64,000 nt of DNA from Tetraselmis striata (GCA_006384855.1 VCJN01001970.1:62001-126000), one strand, 5' to 3'. Shown: positions 46,199 to 58,694, counted from the first letter of the stretch. Notes: generated by a model from the sequence alone, not told the origin. A program made the numbers and translations.

Positions 46199-47780
46199 TG
46201 CCGTCGACGACGCCGCCATGAGCTTCCTTGCCTTGGCGTCGGGACGCCCCCTGTGCTGAGACGCCCACAACAAGCCACAATCGTTTCGCCTTTAAGCGGC
46301 TGAGGATGCGACCTCTTTGGCCACCACGAGTTGCGCCACTGGCACTGTGGAAGCCTTGGCGTTGAGGTGGGCCTTACGGCGCTCCCGGACGAACCCGCGC
46401 GCGGCACAAGCTAGCCACGAGTGGGTGCGTGCTAATGGGGAGGGTGGAGAATCCTGGCCGATACATTTTCGGCAATTTCGTCCCGGCGTGTCCTGGGTTT
46501 CCCCGGTTGATGCATTAGCCCTTCGGGGTTCGAATGAGGCAATGGTCTACGGGCTGTAATGCCAGATAGACCTACAACTGCAGTTGGCGCAAGAGGTCAG
46601 GTGCGGGCGCAAGAGGTCAAACCCGACGTCCCGGCGTCCCGGCCCGGGGCGAACTTTACTTTTACTTTATGAAAGTTGAAATATAAAATTAGATGAATTT
46701 TCCATTTTCATTTCTCCCCGCCTAAATAGTCGCTAAATGTAGAATGCTGGCGCGGTCGCGTCGTCGTCGTCCCGCGCACAGCAGCAGCGGCTGAGCGCGC
46801 AGCGCACCGCGGCGGCGACCCTCGGATCCTCGCCAGCATCTACGACGACCAACATCACGGCGACTAGAACGATACGGCCATAACAACTATTCCTCACCCC
46901 ATGCAGCGCCGACTATCTCGTGGCGGCTGGCTCCTTCTAATCTCTGCATTTTCACCGCCGACTGCAAACTACTTATACAGAGAAGAGGCGCGAGACAGCT
47001 GACACCCCAGGGAAGGGCGCAGGTACTCCAGGAGTGACGTCGCGGAATATGGGTTTGGGGCCGACTGCCGCGTTGACCGCTGGAGAATGTAGAGCTTAGC
47101 ATGGTCGACGTAGCCGTTGGTCAGTGGACCAAGTGGCCCACACAGTGCATACGCTAGCAGTCTTCTCGTCAGTCGGCTCACCATCTCGCGCGATATAGGC
47201 TAGCGCAAGCTGGCTATCCTGCAGGACATCTTCCGTTTGTGGCGGCGCCGTTCCAGAGAGGTGACATCCGTCCTCGGACGTAGTTGACAAAGCTTAGGTT
47301 GGATCTCGCAGAGCTCGGCATCAGTGGCACACCGGCGTATCAGACAACTGTTTACGAGAATTTCGCTCTGTAGAGGCAAATGGCTAGTCCCGCAGCGCGT
47401 ACGCCCCTATTTCTCCCGCTGCCTGCCGGGGACATGCTGGGTAGGGTGTGGATACATGTTGTCACTTTATCAGATGTCACCGTTTACAGATTATGCGCAG
47501 CTGCGAGGTGACGGCGGCTGAAGGGCGGCTCGAAAACGTAGTCTGCCGTCGCGCGTTTGGAGAAGGGGGGGGGGGGGGGGGTATCCTCATGCGCCAGTGC
47601 GTACTCTCCACGAACCAGACGACTGACTGTGTGCACTTCAACGCTCTCGCCAGGTGATTCTTCGCACCGTAGCCAAGCGTTTCTACGACACCGCCTTCTC
47701 ACAGGCCTGCTGTATCCATACACAGCGAGCGGTGGTAGCAATCAGCCAGCGCTCAGCTACCGCAAGGCGCAAGCGCCAAT
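46199..47780. other. Intergenic; no gene supported apart from the possible interrupted exon
   Basis: The first 60-100 bp on the minus strand may be the upstream half of the interrupted host exon. An AT-rich patch lies at 46650-46735. A G run of about 16-18 lies at 47564-47581. Short frames elsewhere lack motifs. Confidence 0.4.
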
Positions 47781-50700
47781 ATGGAGACCCCAGATCTAAC
47801 CCCACTGCCCTCTGCAGCCCGACAAATGCCGGATAGGTTAACCCCACCTTCCCGCATTCGTCATCCGGGGCGCTGTGACTCTTTGTGCCCACATTTCCAA
47901 GCCGACACGCTGATGCTGCTGGCTGACGTGGGCCAACCTGAAACCCAGATCCCTGACATGTGCAGCCCACCGGCCACACGGACAAGAGCCAGATTGCGGA
48001 GGCGCACGGAGCTAGAGTCCATGCAGTCACCTGCTGGTTCAGCTGCAACTGCTCCTCAGTCGCCAAACATGGCAGCACCTGCCGCTGTCAGTCACATCGT
48101 CCCAATCGGCGTTTTCAACACAAGGCTGGCGGTTTCCTTTCTTGCTTTTTTATGGGCAGTTTGCCTGACACCGGTGCTGTTTGACGGCTCAGCGTATACT
48201 GTGTCCACAATGGGTGACAAGCTCACCAGAGGCATGCGGCGCCTGGACCCGCGCGTAAGGCAAGCGTCCGAGCTAAGGGTGCGGCTTTGCGTGTTGGATG
48301 CCTGCCACTGTCCCTGGCTTGTGCTGATCTAACGGAGCATTTACTGATGCGGCGTGCATGTCGCCATGGCAGGACTTCAAGGTCGTTTTGGATGAGATAA
48401 TACAGCTAAACACACAGCTTGCAGACAGCGCGCAGTTCCTGCACAACGATGATGAGACTTCACATGGCAGCGCACTGCCAGAAAGCCACGTGGGGCTGCC
48501 TGCAGAGCGCGCAGTTGATCAGAAGCTGCAAGGGGCAGTGGAGATAAGCGAGGGGTGTCCTAGTGACCTCCAGGCAAAACTGATCTCAGTGGAGGCTAAC
48601 CTGCTGAACGCGAAGTCTCAGCATGCCACACAGCTGGAGGCAACTCAGAGGCAGCTGCAAGACCTAGCTGCCACGTTGACAACTGTGTCAAGGTGAGCCG
48701 GTGGGTTTGTGCTCATTGAACATTTACATTGTGCATGCAGATTGAACTCCGCAGCTGATTACATTCTCCTCTGCAGGGAGCGGGACACCATGAGATCACA
48801 GGTACAAGTTTTGCAAGCCGACAAAAACAAGGTATTCGTAAATGCTTTACTGGAACTTGCAGGTTCTGATGTAATATCCATGCTAGCTCTTTCATGCAGT
48901 GCTCGGCAGTGGCTCATTCATGCAGTCCATGTCAGATATTGGAGGAATGGGTAACTACAAAGGAGCAGCTGGCATCATTCGAAATGCGTGCTTCTCAACT
49001 CGGTGATCAGTCTTCAGGCCTTTACTCAAAACTCCAGGTGACCACCTTGGACTCAACTACACCACTTACTTTTCCTGCATCATGCAGGTATGCAGTCAAA
49101 CACTTCTTGATGTCATTTTGAAGCTGTACGTCATGTCTGCGTGATGGGCAGGCGTGCCAGGATGCGAATGGCACTGCATATGCACGCATCGCAAGCCTAG
49201 CAGCACAAGTAACACGACTGGAGAAAGCTCTTGCATACCAACAGGCACTGAACCCCGCTATGGAGCCTCTGTGGAATGCTGCACACCTGTCACATAGGCT
49301 GTCGTGCTCTGCATCATAGTCATGCTAACTTCTCGGCATATGTGGTCCCAGACCATTGTGGAATCTGCCAGGACGCTTTGGTCCAGGGTATGCGCAATTG
49401 GCAGGCGCTTTGCTGGCGATGCCATGATGCAAGCTTCTTCAGGGATGGATACTGCTATGCATACTATGAGGAATGCTCAAGAAGTGCTGACAAAGCTTGG
49501 GGCAGATGCGTGGCCAGCGCTCTCGCGCACGGGGAACTCCCTACGGCAATCACTGGCTATATGGGTTACCCAGGTGGCAGGCAGGGACATGGCATCTGCC
49601 CTAGCCACCTATCTCAACTGTGTGTGGCAGAGGGTCCAGGCATGTATTTCGCATCTTGACGCTGACCTCGAATGTGCAAAGGGAGAGCCGCTGCGTGCGC
49701 CTTTATGGCTGCTTGGAGCGTGTATGCTGATCTTAGCAACATATATGGCGCTGTCAAAGAGGACATGGGCTGTGAGCACGGCGCAAGCCACTTTCATGCA
49801 AAAGGAGGATGCCACCAGTAGTGCACAACTTCCATGCCAGCCCTTGGCCACGCCATGCTGCGACCATGTGGAATCAGACCGCCGGCCTGCAACACCTTCC
49901 ACACCATGTACACCGGAGATGCCAAGCCAGCAGCCTAAATGCGCAGTCACTCCAGAGGTATTTTCATACGGCTGTCACCAGTCCTTGAACTCGTGCACTT
50001 GTGCTGGCCAGGCGAGTAACTGCCTCTATCAACAAGGGGCTAAATCACATGCACTGCTATCATGCAGATTCACCGAGAGAAACTTCGGCAGCTCAATGCG
50101 CGCTGCTTCGACCTTGAATCCGAGGTTGATTGGCTCAGGTACTTGTCTCCCCCCAGTTGAGATGACTTTGTGGATATTGTTCCTTCAGCTTGGATGATGT
50201 GCATTATGTATTTGGGCAGCATTAGGGCAGCCATTCAGTCCACACAGGTGGTTAATCAGTTGCCAGCACTGTGGGAACAGGGATAAAGTGTCACGTGTCT
50301 GTGCATGTGCTCTCCTGCAATGGGCGCGCTAGCCCCACTGGCATTCGCTCACACTGTGCAAGTGCACGTACTCCCACCGCCTACGTGCGATTAACTGCTC
50401 ATATGGTAGGCTGAAACTGGAGGAGACGGAAGCCGCATTGCAGCAGAACACCCGCGGGCGCTGGGCAGAGGCTACTGCAGAGTCTGCCAAACTCATGGTA
50501 TGCTAGTTTGCGTTGTGCTCACCCTGTCTGCGTGCATGCGCATGGCTCCTCCAGCCTCCTCGCTGTAGCGCTAGGGCCTGGCTCTAGAAACTGACAGAGA
50601 TGAATGTCCCATGCGGTTGCGCTTTGCCAGACACCCACGTGTGCGTCAATGGAGAAGAAAACGCCTGGGAAGTCCCCTGGAATGGCTGGCTTGTTGGCAG

Positions 50701-53700
50701 TGACTCCTGCGACCGCCACTGAGCAGAAAGGCTCTCAGGATGAAGATGTGCCCGGCACACCTTGCGAGACGCCATTGCCGTCCGACGTTGGTGAGCTTCG
50801 CCAGCGTTTGCGACATGCCGAGATATGCGAAGCACAGGCTGTGGAGGAGCTTGCCTCAAGAGTTGGGGCTCAGGTAGGACGGTGCTGGGTGGCTTCATGC
50901 GATTCCCATTGGTATCCACATAAACACCCAGGCTGTGGCTCATTGTGCCTCCTGTCTCAGGCACAGCTCGAGCGAGCAGTTGCCCGGCACCTGGAGGAAC
51001 ACGATCGGATAGAGAAAGAGCTGCTTGCCTACCGCGAGCACGCAGACGAGCTGGAGGAGCAGCTAGCTGCGCAGAGCAGGGAGGTGGAGACTCTGCATGC
51101 GCAGGTTTGTGGCTTTCGGGTTCGCAGTGGCACGCGGTGGATGGTAACACTGCGAAGCTGACAGAGGCATCGCCCGTGCCTTGCAGATGGACTGGGAGCG
51201 GCACACCTTCCAGGGCCATATTACGGCACTGAGTGCAGAGGCTGCGCGTATGCATAGCTTGCGGGAGTATGTGGAGGAGATGCAGGCAAGCTCTGCCTCG
51301 CACCTGACACAGTAGGCAGTAGGCAGGTGGCAGGTGGCAGCCTTAGGTTGTGGTCTGTAACATTCAACAATGCGCCCATGGCAGGAGATGGCCGACATCA
51401 TGGATGACATCATGGCAGCAAGTCACTGCGTCGACGACTCTGGAGAAGACGATTCCTTGGGGGAAGATGCAATCTCAAGCAGTCCTGACCGTATCGAGGG
51501 AGGCAGCGTGTCGACGGCGCATCCACATGCCGATCATGGAGGTGGCGGGGCTGCATCCTGCTCTCCTGTCTCTGAAGCTGCCCTGCACGCCAGAGTCAAT
51601 GAGCAGTCAGCAGAGATTCACCACCTGCATGCAGAGTCTGCAGAGTGGGCCGAGGGAATGTTTGCGTCCTCACCACAAATGGAAGCTGTGGATGCGCGAG
51701 TGGCGGGCGTGCAGAATTCCGCCGAATTGCATGGATCACCAAACAGCGCACGAGAGGTGAGGGAATGCGTTGTTGCAAATATTGCAAATGTCACCAACAA
51801 ACGAGGAAGTCTGTCGAACTGCCTTTCTGCCAGCTTCTGAGGTCATCATGATTGCGGAACGCGCCAGGCCTTGCAGCGGAAAAGGGCGGAGCTTGACAAA
51901 GCACTGCGGAGGGAAAATACAGCGCTGCAGGTGTGGCATAACTCTGATACCTCTCAGAATGGCAGATTCTATCGCGCTGTGGACATCTGAAACTGAATAT
52001 CCAATCAAGCTCACCATCTCACTGCTGGCTAGGCGCGAATTACCTACTTGGAGCATCGAGTAGAGAGCGACAACCACGCACACTCTTCAACACTGGAGCA
52101 TGGGGAGCAGGCGGCACCGTCTTCAAGCCAAGCAATGAACATGTGCGACCCCTTAATTATGCTGCCATGCATGCGATCTGCATGTGTTGTGCAGGCGTGA
52201 TACGTACATGCCCCCCAGCTAATTCAAGAACCCCATGTGTCAAAGTACAGATTGAGTCACCTACCAGATGGCATGATGAGGAGGCAGGGTAGCAATGGTG
52301 GGTGTGGGGGTTCCTTCCTCTCCACATCTTCCGGCAGGAGGGAGTGATTGTTTTCTGTCACCACACAGTGCTAGCGTTGAGGGCAAGGATCATTTCGTCC
52401 CCCAACAGATGAGGATGCTAAGATTTCCCGGCAATTGTGCTATGAAGACTCGCCCCAAGTTGTGCGCACCTTAGAGGCTCTCTCCGACAGTTCCGGAAAG
52501 ATGTCCAAAAGCTTTTCCTTTTCACCGTCAAGCATTGCCAAAAGTGCTGAGCACTATGTGGACGCCGAAAGCACACCATTAGGGCGGGCCAGCACTCCAA
52601 AGGTATTGCTGACGATCTCCAAACCTGGCAGTCAACCCGGTGCACCACATTTTCTGCGCCCGGAGGAAGGACCTAACGCAATGTGGTTCTTCTGAACAGG
52701 TGACCAAGCGGCCGGAGCCTCTGTCCCCGCAGGTCCTCGATCACATGCGAAGCTTTCAGGAGGACCAGAGGCGCTTCGGTACCATGACCGAGCAGCGGGA
52801 GGTCTGTGCAGCTTCTCCCAGCTAGTTATATGGGGACAACTGGCCAGCATCAGTGTTTTGTTACGAGGTGGTGATTCACTGACGTGAATCGCTGTTTGCA
52901 GTCTGTGCGTTTGACTTGTTCGGCCCCACCGAGCCCGGTTGCGGTGCGCTCCACTGCCCTGCCCACAATGCTGTGTGTCTACCCTCGTGCCCCTTCCTGC
53001 TTTTGCAACCCCCACTTGCTGCTCGGTTCAGGAAGGTGACGGAACCTCTCCCTATGTATGCCACACCTCAGGCTCTTTGGCAGTCATACCACTCCAGGCA
53101 GGGGAGAGGTTGAATTCAATAGCGTAATGACTGCAGGCCTGTTCATCCGGGAGCAGCCCATCTGTTGAAGGCAAGTCCATGCACGACCAGACTACCTTCA
53201 ACAAGCTTGGCAGCCACCACATTGCACCGGCAGGCGCAGTCCTTGGGGTGGGACCTGCCGTACTAGTGTGTTTGGGCCCGAATGTCGAAAACCAGCCCTG
53301 CCTCACAGGCTGCTATGTACTTAGCACCAGACGTCCCAATAACTCGTTTGTTGCGCTCGCTTGCAGATGGCTTTGAGGTGTCTCATGGGAAGTGAGAACG
53401 CCCGCCATGCAACGCATAGCGGCGTGCATGGCGGATGCGTGGGAGTCAGCTCCGCGCCCAGCCCCCTGCACTTGTCCTCAGGGAGCCTGGTGTCCGCAGA
53501 TAGCGCTGACAGCATCCAGGTACCATTCCACTGTGATCGCCACTCGCCGACTTCCGTGTGCCCGTGCTATGAAAGAAGCTCAGCCATCACCACTCTTGTC
53601 TTGTGTCGCAGGTTGCTGCCGACGCCGCCATGCACCAGCTGCAGTCTACCTGGACGCGTGTTACTTCCAGGTGCAACCCCTATGCAGATGCATGCAGTGG

Positions 53701-53847
53701 TCTTGCATATGAGGCTTGATTTCCCCTGCGAGCGCACAATGTGAACGCCGGCTGCTCATACATGCGTGTGTGCCTGGCAGATACCAGGAACTTGATGAAA
53801 ATTTATCCAGGCTGGCATCCATCGCCTCTCCACTACAGAGCTTCTAG
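47781..53847 (+). CDS. Multi-exon coiled-coil protein with two predicted membrane segments, family unknown
   Basis: Exons that keep frame: 47781-48254, 48373-48692, 48777-48831, 48936-49037, 49152-(boundary unsure), (unsure)-49957, 50068-50138, 50410-50497, 50631-50873, 50961-51104, 51187-51285, 51385-51756, 51868-51930, 52033-(unsure), 52409-52602, 52700-52801, 53032-53097, 53367-53519, 53612-53670, 53781-53847 (TAG). Acceptors are mostly tgcag-like; donors at 51286 and 53098 are GC. A hydrophobic segment (TRLAVSFLAFLWAVCLTPVLF) is in exon 1 and another (PLWLLGACMLILATYMAL) in the exon ending at 49957. Many exons are heptad-like, for example RHLEEHDRIEKELLAYREHA. Acidic Ser-rich linkers lie at 51400-51560. 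I do not recognise the family; a membrane-tethered scaffold or tether is only a guess. The start is the first ATG of the exon-1 frame; earlier exons are possible. Confidence 0.75.
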
Positions 53848-54589
53848 ATACCATACACGATTTGCTGCACCAGGAAGAGGCACCGGCCGATGTATGCAGA
53901 GGAATTTGGCCGTTGCTCCCCTCAGAGGCATACTTGAAACCCCACGTAATTTTGAGGCAGCCATTCCAGTTGCCCCGCCCCCGCCTGGCTTGTCCTTGCC
54001 AGCATTGTGACTGCCCGGAACCATGCCAATGCAGCATAGGACGAAAAAATCGATAGATAGCATACCCGGAATGTAATTGTATTTTCATATATAATTTTTT
54101 TAATCAAATGTCAATCATCGCCGGTTTTAATTAGATGCGAGTTGCAGTACAGGTGCTGACTCAAAAGAATTGAAACTGATGCGAATAGGACCCTGCGAAC
54201 CTCGCATGATCCATATGTCAACAACAGTGCAGCGATGCTTGTGTCAATGCTCTTTTGAACAGCATGCTTTCATTTATATGCCAGAGTTCACGAAAGGCCA
54301 TTTATGTTACGGGTTCTCAAAGCTGCGCCGGCACCCTTGTGTCCTGCTGGCGTACCATGGCTCTAGCAACACGACAGTATCCGATCCGCCCAAGCAATAA
54401 CTGCCATATCGCCCATCATGTTCTCATGGTATTCCATCTATGGTGCATTCACCGCCGACCACCTCAAGAGCAAGGTTGGCACCTGTGTCGAGCGCTGAAT
54501 CTGACGCCAGCTCTTGTGTGTGCGTGAGGGGAGAGGTGGATGGTGAGGGAATGAGTCGCTGGAAAGAAAGAAGTGATTACAACCGGTGG
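53848..54589. other. 3' flank of the coiled-coil gene; no gene supported
   Basis: AT-rich after 54050, with a stretch tatataatttttttaatcaa that may hold the transcript end. Short frames only. Confidence 0.4.
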
Positions 54590-55034
54590 GAAATAGCCTG
54601 GATAATAAAGCCCCCTCCCTGCACAGCGCCCCGGATTTTACTGGGAATGGGAAACTGTCCAGTTATGGCGTAGGGCCCTCCCTCACATTGCCTTTTTGTT
54701 TATATTGCACATGTATCGCACTCCTGAAATGCTTTCCTCCGCGGGATGGGGCTTGCCCCAACTCGCCCAAACGGGTAGGGCGTACCTGCTTTTGTGGTCA
54801 GTGCCGGGTATTTTAATCGGAGTATTTTAGACGGTGATCCAACAGTGTTGAAATTCCGTCACTGGAAGATAGTTAGTCTCGCAGAATGCTTCGGCAAATT
54901 TGCTTGTTGACTATACCGGAGCGTTGCCGCTTACCCGGGGCTTTCCGCAATTGGACCACTGCCTAAACGGCCGTCGTAGAGACGTTGCAAGGGTTTCAGT
55001 ACTGTTGCCAGCCCTATCCGGGGGCGGAGAAAAA
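54590..55034 (+). mobile_element. LINE-tail fragment, same family as 29515-30330
   Basis: The plus strand matches the minus strand of about 29960-29520 over its length (gggaatgggaaactgtccag, cctccgcgggatggggcttg, caacagtgttgaaattccgt). It ends in ccgggggcggagaaaaaaac. The short terminal A run is what reverse-transcribed LINE ends show. The frame is degenerate. Confidence 0.6.
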
Positions 55035-55195
55035 AACGCTGGGGCTCTCCTCGCTCTCCGCCATAAGCGTGCCCCGAGCTCCGAGGGCCGTGCAGTGCGT
55101 GCTTCGAGCTCCTGGCTCCGCGCGCAGGCGCGCGCAGCACGCTAACGATGCTCATGTGCGCGAGGCGCGCGTATATATAATATCGAAGTTAACTA

Positions 55196-55688
55196 TATTG
55201 AGTATTACATGAGCTAGCAGCAGAAGGCGATATCGGAAATCACCAAAATAAAAGGCAATCAGAAAGGTCCTCTACATCGACTAGAGGGTGGAAGCAGTAA
55301 CATGAGAAGACGCAGAGTGGGCACGAGCACACGCATCAGACTTGGCCATCTGCACACCGGCAGAGAGAATGCCGCCCAGGGTACCATGCACGCAAGCCGA
55401 GACCCGCTGCAACAGCCCCCGCCGTGTGCGCGACAGGTGACGGCGGAACTCAGCAGGTTGGCCGGCGACAAAGTTTCGAAGTGCCTGAACGGATTGACCA
55501 CGAAGAAAGCAAGAGGTCGGGGCGGAAGGACCGCCAGGGAAGTTGCGCACAGCCAACAGCACCGCGAAGATGTAGACCACAGTCAAAGCGGACTTCCCGA
55601 GTCGGCCGCGGTCCTCAACCACAAAAGGGTAGTACCGGTGAACACCCTGCACTGGGGCGGAAGACGCCCGGTCCGCTGCCAACTTAGC
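55196..55688 (-). mobile_element. RLE-type LINE 3' end, copy 3, 5'-truncated with target duplication
   Basis: The minus strand matches the last ~490 bp of copies 1 and 2. It retains one open frame (55682-55281: ADRASSAPVQGVHRYYPFVV, GRLGKSALTVVYIFAVLLAV). It is flanked by an exact 14-bp direct repeat atcgaagttaacta at 55182-55195 and 55689-55702, the hallmark of target-primed insertion. This fixes the 3' end of the family near tacatgagctagc (plus strand). The surrounding DNA reads as a Ty1/copia LTR. Confidence 0.8.
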
Positions 55689-55702
55689 ATCGAAGTTAAC
55701 TA

Positions 55703-56300
55703 ATCAGTGGAAATACTATAGCTGCAGTCCTGTCCCGGGGGCGGAAAAAATAACTATAGCTGCATTACCAATCTACCGTCAACACTCGTCCCCCTAAATG
55801 CTCGCAATAGGAGACAATGTAATGATGTTGGATCAATGTAAGCATGTTCTAGTGATCATATATTGTCTCAATTCCGGTTTCTGCCCATGGACGTCATGTC
55901 ATGCTTGGCTAGTGCCGGGGCCGGTAACGGTTTTGTCAACATGTATGCCACATGATTGCCGGTGGGCACAAACTACAGTTGAACGGTGCCCGCTTGCACA
56001 TGATCCTTGAGGAAGTGGCACTTGACATCGATGTAGTGTTTCACCATGACACTGATGATGTTGTTATTGCTGTCGAAACTAATGGCTGGCAGATTGTCCT
56101 CTAGTAGCAGCAAAAGCTCTGCGCGGCGGCCTAACTGGTCGCCCACTAACCGCAGTAAGTGGATGCCGACGTTTATGAGGGCCAATCATGCAAAGAGCCA
56201 CATACTTTGCTGCCTTGCAGGTGGATAAAGCGATGTATTGTTTCAGAGTCGTTTCCCATTTGCATGCCCCATGCATAGTCACCACGTCACCCAAATAGTG
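55703..56300 (-). mobile_element. Ty1/copia 3' fragment: RNase H end, purine tract and LTR start
   Basis: Minus-strand frames at 55973-56294 carry the copia RNase H end: LKQYIALSTCKAAKYVAL, LLLLEDNLPAISF and KHYIDVKCHFLKDHV. A purine tract (TAGGGGGACGAG) lies just before TGTTGACGG at 55784, the expected LTR start. The LTR appears to continue past the inserted LINE at 55196-55688 to about 55035-55195. RT and integrase are absent. Broken, with about two breaks in the visible coding part; older than the LINE it contains. Confidence 0.7.
55727..55752 (+). mobile_element. Tiny LINE-tail insertion with 12-bp target duplication
   Basis: The 26-bp segment gtcctgtcccgggggcggaa plus aaaata matches the last bases of the LINE-tail family. 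It is flanked by exact repeats actatagctgca at 55715-55726 and 55753-55764. Confidence 0.45.
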
Positions 56301-57424
56301 GGACTTGGCGCAATATATATATATATATCCAGTGAAATTGGTCCAAAATTTATTACAATACTCGGAAAAGACCCGAAGGTAAAAACATCGCTAAAACGGT
56401 CGCAATACCGAGTGAAATCTATATCTGTACGAATGTACGGTGAAAAAACCGAGCACAGCGATTCCTCGTATTCTCCGCGCCTCTTCGCGCGACTTTAATT
56501 TCATCAGAGGCTAGAGTACTAGTACTTAACAATAAATCGTGTGTACCAGTAAATACTCGGAGTAAATAATATATCTACCGGTACTGCCCCCTCATTCCCC
56601 GGGCGTTTCGTTACCATACCGATTATCTGCGCTGGTCCATCACTGCGACGCTCCAGTACGCGTTACAGTGATGTACGCCAGCTCAGCGCCCGCCGGTAAT
56701 ATCGACTATGATTTTGACCGGGGACGCGTTTCGTGTACGCGTACACATGACTGTACATGGCCGTGGTTTTGAAGCAGCCACAGCACTCGCGGATAACAAA
56801 GACTACGAGGTTTTTCCGGGGCTGCGTGTCTCCCTCCGAGACTACTGGTCCATTGTTGACCGATATTTTCATACCGGTGCAGCTCGTGGTCCGGAGCGGG
56901 GAGTCACAGGTCGAAAAAAAATACCGGATAAGACGACGACTACGGCAGTTTAGTAGCAGCGCAGCAGCTACTGGCCGCCACAACATCTGCGACGCCCTGT
57001 CGTAACCAGTGTCGGCAACTCACTGCAACACCACCTCACGCGCGTGAACCCCCGAGCGACCACCTACTAGCCCCGTACCCGTGACACATTGATCGCTGTG
57101 TTAACTTCTATATATTCAGCGCATGGCAACTTGTCAGAAGATAATGGCAGTTGCTATAGTGTCAACTCACCACAGTCACATCAGATCGTGCGGTTGTGCC
57201 ATGCGTCTCCACAGCCGGAAGCAACAATCTTATTAAACAAATGATGCAGTGTCTGGTAACATATTCATACATTAACACCATAATATGTAAATACCTCTCA
57301 AGCCGGTGCGCTGAATGCAAACATACAATATGGCATGCACGTGAAATGCTTCGACATGGATGAGCGCATGAGAACAGAAAAGAAGTCAGGTCCTATTATT
57401 ACACAAAAAATTACACAAAAAGTC
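56301..57424. other. No gene supported
   Basis: A plus frame at 56708-56953 (GLRVSLRDYWSIVDRYFH) and overlapping frames on the other strand have no family match. A tatatata run lies near 56314. The 3' untranslated region of the minus gene starting at 57425 likely occupies the right part. Confidence 0.4.
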
Positions 57425-58694
57425 CTATGCTGCCTCCTCCCCTTGTTGCTGCTGCTGTAGGTAGAGCTCATGCTCTGCCAGCAGCTTCCTGTGAAGCTCG
57501 CCTGTGGCATCTACAACCCGAGCTAGGGGCAGCACCTCGCGCCGCGGCCGCTTCCCACTTGCACGCGCCAGAATCTCCCAGGGCTCCATGCGACCTGTAA
57601 TCTGGCCGCTAAGGTGTGGATGCATAGACCCAACCCAACTAGCCCTCTCTGGCAGGAAACCGGGGTGGGGGTGGGGGTGGGGAGGGGCAGTGAGGAAGGA
57701 GTACACACGCTGACCTAGCACCTGCCGGTAGCGTGCAGGATTCGCCAGCGCCGCCCGCTGGGCCTCTGTCAGCTCCATGCCCTGTACACTGAGGAGGTGG
57801 GTCAGATAGGCAAGATGGTAAAGTCACATACAGTCATGAGGTCAGGGCCAGGCAGGCGGTGGGCTCACCTCGTGGTTAGCAAAGGCGGGCAGGACCGGGA
57901 CGCGGTTGTAGTCCAGCTTGGACAGGTCGCCGTCGGGGGGGTTGTGGTCCAGCCAGACAGGCGTGAGGCCCATCTGTAGCTGGTCGCCCTCTGGCCGATA
58001 GATACCGGTGCGGAACTTCCACCGCACCTTCCCCAGGTCTCCGACTTGCTGGATCCAGGTGCCTACTAGGGGGCCGAGGATCTGTATCACGTCGCCGGTC
58101 CGGGGCACGCGACGGAACTGGTCCTGCCCGAATTCCGGATCGATTGACTGGAACGACGCCACCCCCGCTATCTGTCTGCACAGCCACACACATAGACCGT
58201 GACACGATAAGACAGAGCGTGGGCTATCCTGCGTCTAGTCAGGCCCGGGGCGCTATTGGCGGGGGGTATTCTTACCTAGGGAGGGAAAAGGTGGCGGAGA
58301 AGGTCTTGTGGTTGATGACATGGCCCTCGCTGTCCCTCTTGACGTGATGCTTCCACACGGGCCGCCCCTTGAAGTACGCCCCCCGCCACGGCTCAGCGAC
58401 CAGCTCCGCCCTACTGGCCTCCGCCCACGCCGAGTATATCCGGCACAGCTCAAAGAACGCGTCGAACTGCATACCCGGTACGGTTGCTTCGGCTGATAGG
58501 TTCGGAATTACGCGGGTCGCCCGAGAGTCGAGAGTCGCCCTCCACAGGGTAAGGAAGGTCAGTCGCGCGAAATGCTCCGGACCCACGGCTGACCCCCCCG
58601 AAACGTGCGCCACTGCTGCCCTGGCTCCACAGGACCGAGCGATAGCGCATGTGGCTGGGACGGGGGCTGAGTCATCTTCACCTATAACTGTCAT
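57425..58694 (-). CDS. Unrecognised 360-residue protein, 3 exons
   Basis: Minus-strand exons 58694-58276, 58175-57869 and 57781-57425 join with canonical GT-AG introns (58275-58176, 57868-57782) and keep frame, which is good evidence for a real gene. The first ~60 residues are Ala/Ser/Val-rich. The core has AYFKGRPVWKHHVKRDSEGH, then FQSIDPEFGQDQFRRVPRTG, GDVIQILGPLVGTWIQQVG, VRWKFRTGIYRPEGDQL and LTPVWLDHNPPDGDL. The C-terminal exon has LTEAQRAALANPARYRQVLG, a His-Pro repeat (PHPHPHPG) and a Gln-rich end. No membrane segment or known motif is seen; the core is rich in beta-type strands. Family unknown. Confidence 0.65.

Noticed and set aside
46497-46560. tRNA-like T-loop ggttcgaat
   Set aside because: No acceptor stem, D-arm or anticodon arm could be paired around it.
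56708-56953. Plus frame with GLRVSLRDYWSIVDRYFH, briefly considered a transposase piece
   Set aside because: No catalytic motif, and the region is open in other frames as well.
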